DNA of 14,892 nt, taken from assembly GCA_030152105.1 (NCBI GenBank), contig JASLIH010000280.1:1-14892 (forward strand), read 5' to 3'. Positions 11,103-14,892 of the stretch are shown one piece after another. Source of the DNA: Actinomycetes bacterium (lineage in GTDB: Bacteria; Actinomycetota; CALGFH01). How positions within the stretch are numbered: the stretch's first letter is position 1; every line of letters starts with the position of its first letter. A program made the translations under genes and the position numbers. The notes beneath the pieces were generated by a model. It saw only the letters and a program-made list of their open reading frames with translations, was not told the DNA's origin and made no database searches.

Positions 11103-13397
11103 TTGTCTCGTCACCTCGGGTGGCGTCTGGTCGCCGTGCTCCTCGTGCTCGGAGCGGCCGGCTGGCTGGCCGCCACCCGCCCCGCCCGCCTCGGCCTTGA
11201 CCTGCGCGGCGGCACGCAGATCGTCCTCGAAGCCAAGGACAGCCCCGAACGGCAGGTCGACGGCGACACCGTGGCCCGAACCGTTGAGGTGCTGCGCCAC
11301 CGGGTCGACCAGTTGGGGGTGGCCGAGCCGAGCCTGCAGCGCTCGGGGGAGCGGCGGGTGATCGTGGAGCTGCCCGGCGTCTACGACCCCAAGGAGGCCG
11401 TCGAGGTCATCGGCCGGACGGCCCAGCTCGCCTTCCACCCGGTGCTGGGCCTGGCCGGGCCCGCCTCCGGCGAACCGGCCACGACCGCCCCGCCGGCCGG
11501 CGACGCGGACCTGGTGCTGGCCGACGAGGAGGGCGGCCGGCTGCGGCTCGGCCCGCCCGCCCTGACCGGGGACGCGGTCGGGGACGCCCGCGCCGAGCTC
11601 GACCCCCAGTTCCAGGCCCGCTGGCAGGTCGCGATCGAGCTCCAGGGCGACGGCGGCCGCCGCTGGGCCGCGCTGACCGGCGAGGCGGCCTGCCAGCAGC
11701 TCGGAGACCCAACGCGGCGGGTCGCCATCGTGCTCGACGGCCAGGTGATCTCCAGCCCCCAGGTCGACTCCTCGGTCGCCTGCGAGCAGGGCATCGGTGG
11801 CGGCCAGACGGTGATCACCGGCGACTTCACCGGCGAGGAGGCCGGCGACCTGGCGCTGCTCATCCGGGCCGGGGCCCTGCCTGTCCCGGTCGAGGTGGTG
11901 GAGCAGCGCACCGTCGGCCCGACCCTGGGGGAGGCCGCCATCCAGGCGAGCGTGCAGGCCGCCGTGCTCGGGGCGGCCCTGACGATGCTGTACATGATCG
12001 CCTACTACCGGCTGCTCGGCGGGCTGGCCGCGGTGGCCCTGGTCTGCTACGGGCTGATCTCGTTCGCCGTGCTGCTGGCCCTGCGCTCCACCCTGACGCT
12101 GCCCGGGATCGCCGGGTTCGTGCTTGCCATCGGCATGGCCGTGGACGCCAACGTGCTGGTGTTCGAGCGGATGCGCGAGGAGCATCGAGCCGGCGTCAGC
12201 CTTCGGCTGTCGCTGGAACGCGGGTTCACCAGAGCGTTCAGCGCCATCGCCGACTCCAGCGTCACCACCCTGCTGGCCGCCGGCCTGCTGTTCTTCCTGG
12301 CCTCGGGCGCGGTGCGCGGGTTCGGGGTGACCCTGTCGGTCGGGGTCCTGGTGTCGCTGTTCACCGCCCTGGTCGTCACCCGGGTGCTGGTCGAGCTGGT
12401 CACCCGGGCTGCCGCCGTCCGCCGGCGCCCCGGTCTGCTGGGCCTGGACGGCGGTGGGCGGCTGGCCGGCTGGCTCGCCACCCGCGGCCCGAACCTGATC
12501 GCCAAGGGCCGCTGGTGGCTGGCCGGATCGCTGGTTGCGCTGGTCCTGGCCGGGGCCGGCCTGGTCGTCCGGGGACCCAGCTTCGGGGTCGAGTTCACCG
12601 GCGGGCGGCTGCTCGAGTACCGGACGTCGCGGCCGGTCGACCTGGACGCCACTCGCCAGGCGCTGGCCGACGCCGGCTTCCCCCGGGCGGTCGCGCAGGC
12701 CTCCGGGGACGGCAACCTGACGGTCCGCACCGGCGAGCTGGACGAGGCGGGCGAGGAGCGGGTGCAGCGGGCCGTCGCCCAGGCCGGCGATCAGGTCGAG
12801 GAGCTGCGCGACGAGTTCATCGGCCCCACCATCGGGGCCGAGCTGCGCAGCAAGGCCCTGATCGCGATCGGGATCGCGCTGGTGGTGCAGCTCGGCTACC
12901 TGGCCGTCCGGTTCCGCTGGACCTTCGGGGCGGCCGCGGTCGCGGCCATGTTCCACGACGTGGTCATCCTGCTGGGGCTGTTCGCCTGGCTGGGCAAGCC
13001 GCTGGACGGCGTGTTCCTGGCCGCTCTGCTGACGGTGATCGGCTACTCGGTCAACGACTCCGTGGTGGTGTTCGACCGCATTCGCGAACGCCTCCGCGGG
13101 CGGACCAGGGAGCCGCTGGCCAGCCTGGTCAACAACGCCTGCCTGCAGACCATCCCCCGCACCGTCAACACCGGGCTGGGCGCGCTGTTCATCCTGGCCG
13201 CCCTGTTCGTCCTCGGCGGCGACACCCTGACCGACTTCGCGCTGGCCCTGCTGGTCGGCATCCTCGTCGGCACCTACTCCTCGGTGTTCGTGGCCGCCCC
13301 GCTACTGGTCACCTTCGAGCGGCGCTCACGCCCCAGGCCGCGGCGGCAACCTGCCCGGCGCAGCGGCGGAACGGCGATAACCGGGAGGAGATCGTGA
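11103..13397 (+). CDS. secDF: Fused SecDF protein-export subunit
   Basis: The protein has 764 residues from TTG 11103; GGAGG at 11089-11093 with 9-nt spacing supports this start. SecDF uses the ion gradient across the membrane to help pull exported proteins through SecYEG. The SecD half has TM1 (7-24), LGLDLRGGTQIVLE (30-43), a periplasmic P1 domain (to about 270) and GMAVDANVLVFERMREE (344-360). The SecF half starts near 465, with FGVEFTGGRLLEY (494-506), EFIGPTIGAELR (571-582) and YSVNDSVVVFDRIRE (648-662). D348, D652 and R686 align with the ion-path residues D340, D637 and R671 of Thermus SecDF, with the same D652-R686 spacing. The ion may be H+ or Na+. It follows the Mrp operon and overlaps the next gene by 1 nt. 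Confidence 0.95.
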   Translation: MSRHLGWRLVAVLLVLGAAGWLAATRPARLGLDLRGGTQIVLEAKDSPERQVDGDTVARTVEVLRHRVDQLGVAEPSLQRSGERRVIVELPGVYDPKEAVEVIGRTAQLAFHPVLGLAGPASGEPATTAPPAGDADLVLADEEGGRLRLGPPALTGDAVGDARAELDPQFQARWQVAIELQGDGGRRWAALTGEAACQQLGDPTRRVAIVLDGQVISSPQVDSSVACEQGIGGGQTVITGDFTGEEAGDLALLIRAGALPVPVEVVEQRTVGPTLGEAAIQASVQAAVLGAALTMLYMIAYYRLLGGLAAVALVCYGLISFAVLLALRSTLTLPGIAGFVLAIGMAVDANVLVFERMREEHRAGVSLRLSLERGFTRAFSAIADSSVTTLLAAGLLFFLASGAVRGFGVTLSVGVLVSLFTALVVTRVLVELVTRAAAVRRRPGLLGLDGGGRLAGWLATRGPNLIAKGRWWLAGSLVALVLAGAGLVVRGPSFGVEFTGGRLLEYRTSRPVDLDATRQALADAGFPRAVAQASGDGNLTVRTGELDEAGEERVQRAVAQAGDQVEELRDEFIGPTIGAELRSKALIAIGIALVVQLGYLAVRFRWTFGAAAVAAMFHDVVILLGLFAWLGKPLDGVFLAALLTVIGYSVNDSVVVFDRIRERLRGRTREPLASLVNNACLQTIPRTVNTGLGALFILAALFVLGGDTLTDFALALLVGILVGTYSSVFVAAPLLVTFERRSRPRPRRQPARRSGGTAITGRRS

Positions 13398-13822
13398 TGT
13401 CCCCGTCCATGAACACGGGCCTGGATCGCCCGACGGCCACCGGCGACCCGGTGGTGCGGGCGGTCCTGGCCGTCACCGCGGTGGTCACCGTCGTCGGGAT
13501 CCTGGCGCTGCTCCGCGCCGCCGCCGGCGGCGGGGTCGACCACGTGACCGTACGGATCGACAACCAGGCGGGGCTGGCGGTCCAGGTCGACGCGCTGAAC
13601 GCCTCAGGCGACCGGGTCGGCCTGGGCGAGGCCGAGCCCACGACCCTGACCACCTTCTCCCAGATCCCCGACGTCGGTTCCCAATGGACGCTGGTCGCCT
13701 CCTACGGCGGCCGGGAGGTCCACCGGGCCAGCCTTACCAGGGCAGACCTGGCCGCCGGCAACTGGACCGTCACCGTCCCCGCCGCTGCGACAACCACCCT
13801 GGAGCGGGCGGGGTTCCAGTGA
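13397..13822 (+). CDS. Membrane-anchored extracytoplasmic protein of unknown function
   Basis: The protein has 141 residues from ATG 13397, whose A is the last base of the secDF stop. GGGAGGAG (13383-13390) is 6 nt upstream; the in-frame GTG one codon earlier is possible. One helix (about 19-39) anchors the protein. Residues 48-130 look like a beta-sandwich facing outside: VDHVTVRIDNQAGLAVQVDA, then GLGEAEPTTLTTFSQIPD, WTLVASYGG, and GNWTVTVPAAATTTLERAGF at the end. It reads like a small adhesion or carrier-like beta domain, but I cannot assign a family. Overlap with secDF suggests co-translation and perhaps a role at the translocon exit. Confidence 0.78.
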   Translation: MSPSMNTGLDRPTATGDPVVRAVLAVTAVVTVVGILALLRAAAGGGVDHVTVRIDNQAGLAVQVDALNASGDRVGLGEAEPTTLTTFSQIPDVGSQWTLVASYGGREVHRASLTRADLAAGNWTVTVPAAATTTLERAGFQ

Positions 13823-13830
13823 CCTGGTTG

Positions 13831-13847
13831 CGGGCCTGGAGGGCCCG
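13831..13847. terminator. Stem-loop between convergent genes
   Basis: CGGGCC (13831-13836) pairs perfectly with GGCCCG (13842-13847) around a 5-nt loop, in the 41-nt gap between the convergent ends at 13822 and 13864. The position suits a bidirectional terminator for the mrp-secDF transcript and the pirin gene. It lacks a T-run, which is usual for very GC-rich actinobacterial ends. Confidence 0.4.
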
Positions 13848-13863
13848 ATCAGGACGGCACCGG

Positions 13864-14814
13864 CTAGGCGCGCGGCCCCCAGAACGGCGGCGGGGCCGGG
13901 ATCCGCGGCAACGGCGAGCGGAGCCGGCCGAACCGCGGGTCGCCCGCCTCCCACTGCCGGTAGGCGCCGTCGAGCTCGGCGCGGGAGCGGGCGACGAAGT
14001 TCCACCACATCAGGATGGGCTCGGAGAACGGCTCGCCGCCGAGCAGCAGCACCCGGGTCCGGCCGTCCGCCGAGAGGGCCAGCTCCTCGCGGCCCTGGCC
14101 CAGGTAGGCCAGCTCGCCCGGCCGCACCACCTGCTCGCCCACCAGCACCTTCCCCTCCAGCACGATCAGGGCGTGCTCGAACGCCGGCTCCAGCGGCCAC
14201 GCCCCTGTCCCAGGCGTGAGGGCTGCGTCCACCCCGACCAGGGCGGTGTCGCGCCGCGCTCCCGACGCCGCCCCGGCGAAGCTCCCCACCAGCACGGTCG
14301 CGAGGGCGTTGCCCAGCTCGACCCGCGGCAGCTCGGCGTGGTGCTCGAAGGCGGCCGGGCCGTGCCGGGTCGCCTCCGGCTGGGCGACCCACAGCTGCAC
14401 GCCGTGCAGCTGGCCGCGGTACCGGCCGGTCGCCTCCTCGGAATGGGTGACGCCGTTCCCGGCGGTCATCAGGTTGAGCTCCCCGGCCCGGATGACCTGT
14501 TCGCTGCCGAGGCTGTCGCGGTGCAGCACCTCCCCGGCGACCAGCCAGGTGACCGTCTGCAGGCCGGTGTGCGGATGCGGGCCGATATCGAGCCCCTCGG
14601 TCTCGGTCACCAGCTCCGGTCCCATGTGGTCGGCGAAGCACCACGCCCCCACCGTCCGCCGCTCCCGACGGGGAAGCGCCCGCCGCACCGGCATCGCCCC
14701 GACCGTCGCCTCGCGACTGGGCGTGATCTCCACACAGGCCGACTTGACCGCCCCCGCCCGCGATTCCGCCGGAGGCGCGTCAACCGTGCTGACCGGACCA
14801 CTCATCGACGCCAC
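13864..14814 (-). CDS. Pirin-family protein
   Basis: The protein has 316 residues from GTG 14814; ATG at 14805, three codons later, is equally plausible, as neither has an ideal Shine-Dalgarno. Pirins are bicupin proteins with one metal (usually Fe) in the N-terminal cupin. The ligands are visible: GPHPHTGLQTVTWL gives H80 and H82, and NGVTHSEE gives H124 and E126, with spacing close to human pirin (H56, H58, H101, E103). The C-terminal cupin (about 190-280) ends in the typical EPILMWWNFVARS. The first 40 residues are an extra, less conserved stretch. Some pirins have quercetinase activity, others act as redox-sensing regulators; this sequence does not tell which. A possible oxidoreductase gene ends 52 nt upstream on the same strand. 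Confidence 0.95.
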   Translation of the reverse strand: MASMSGPVSTVDAPPAESRAGAVKSACVEITPSREATVGAMPVRRALPRRERRTVGAWCFADHMGPELVTETEGLDIGPHPHTGLQTVTWLVAGEVLHRDSLGSEQVIRAGELNLMTAGNGVTHSEEATGRYRGQLHGVQLWVAQPEATRHGPAAFEHHAELPRVELGNALATVLVGSFAGAASGARRDTALVGVDAALTPGTGAWPLEPAFEHALIVLEGKVLVGEQVVRPGELAYLGQGREELALSADGRTRVLLLGGEPFSEPILMWWNFVARSRAELDGAYRQWEAGDPRFGRLRSPLPRIPAPPPFWGPRA

Positions 14815-14865
14815 TGTGCCCCCCGGGGAGGTCCGTGTCGAGCGGGTCCCGGGCGGCGCGGTCCC

Positions 14866-14892
14866 TCACGCCACCTCCACGACCACCTTGCC
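14866..14892 (-). CDS. Last codons of a gene, possibly a zinc-type or quinone oxidoreductase (partial)
   Basis: The minus strand reads GKVVVEVA followed by TGA (14866-14868). The GKVVxxV ending is common at the C-terminus of medium-chain dehydrogenase/reductase proteins (quinone oxidoreductase family), in which a final beta strand closes the catalytic domain. Such genes are often found beside pirin genes. Eight residues are very little, so both the existence and the family remain tentative. Confidence 0.35.
   Translation of the reverse strand, partial: GKVVVEVA

Noticed and set aside
10404..12956. An 850-codon open frame on the minus strand
   Set aside because: It runs opposite mrpG, the small envelope gene and secDF, has low-complexity composition and no recognisable motif; it is a shadow.

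Overview
The window is very GC-rich, with strong G/C third-codon bias and many GTG and TTG starts. Its gene families (GerW/YtfJ-type sporulation-family protein, a cold-shock gene linked to a DEAD-box helicase, a seven-gene Mrp operon with actinobacterial-looking subunits) suggest a member of the Actinomycetota, probably an environmental lineage. No rRNA, tRNA, CRISPR array or insertion sequence was seen. The species cannot be named from this sequence.

Layout. Positions 1-135 are the tail of a membrane protein. Positions 136-771 hold no intact gene. They contain a frameshifted remnant of an FAD-binding oxidoreductase related to cytokinin dehydrogenase, then a small broken reading frame that still has a good ribosome binding site. 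A GerW-family gene follows on the minus strand (772-1119). Next come the C-terminal fragment of a nitroreductase (1259-1510) and an intact P1-family, DmpA-like aminopeptidase (1514-2590). A minus-strand cold-shock cluster reads cspA (4406-4203), a 105-residue protein of unknown function (4184-3867) and a DEAD-box RNA helicase (3799-2621). The cspA leader contains a hairpin that overlaps its Shine-Dalgarno sequence.

A divergent gene for a small conserved membrane protein (4575-4949) leads into the main block of the window, which runs on the plus strand from 5047 to 13822. It contains mrpA-B-C-D-E-F-G, encoding a complete multisubunit Na+/H+ antiporter, with six consecutive 4-nt stop/start overlaps. 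After mrpG come a small secreted or membrane-anchored protein, a fused SecDF translocase subunit, and a membrane-anchored extracytoplasmic protein. Spacing is tight enough that these ten genes could be one transcript, pairing an ion-gradient machine (Mrp) with an ion-gradient consumer (SecDF). A pirin gene (14814-13864) and the last codons of what may be an oxidoreductase (14892-14866), both on the minus strand, close the window.

The most interesting points are the linkage of Mrp with fused SecDF and two unknown envelope proteins; substitutions at ion-path positions of MrpA (Asp for Glu) and MrpD (Asn for Lys); the anti-Shine-Dalgarno hairpin before cspA; the unknown protein inside the cspA-helicase cluster; and the cluster of gene remnants in the first 1.5 kb.
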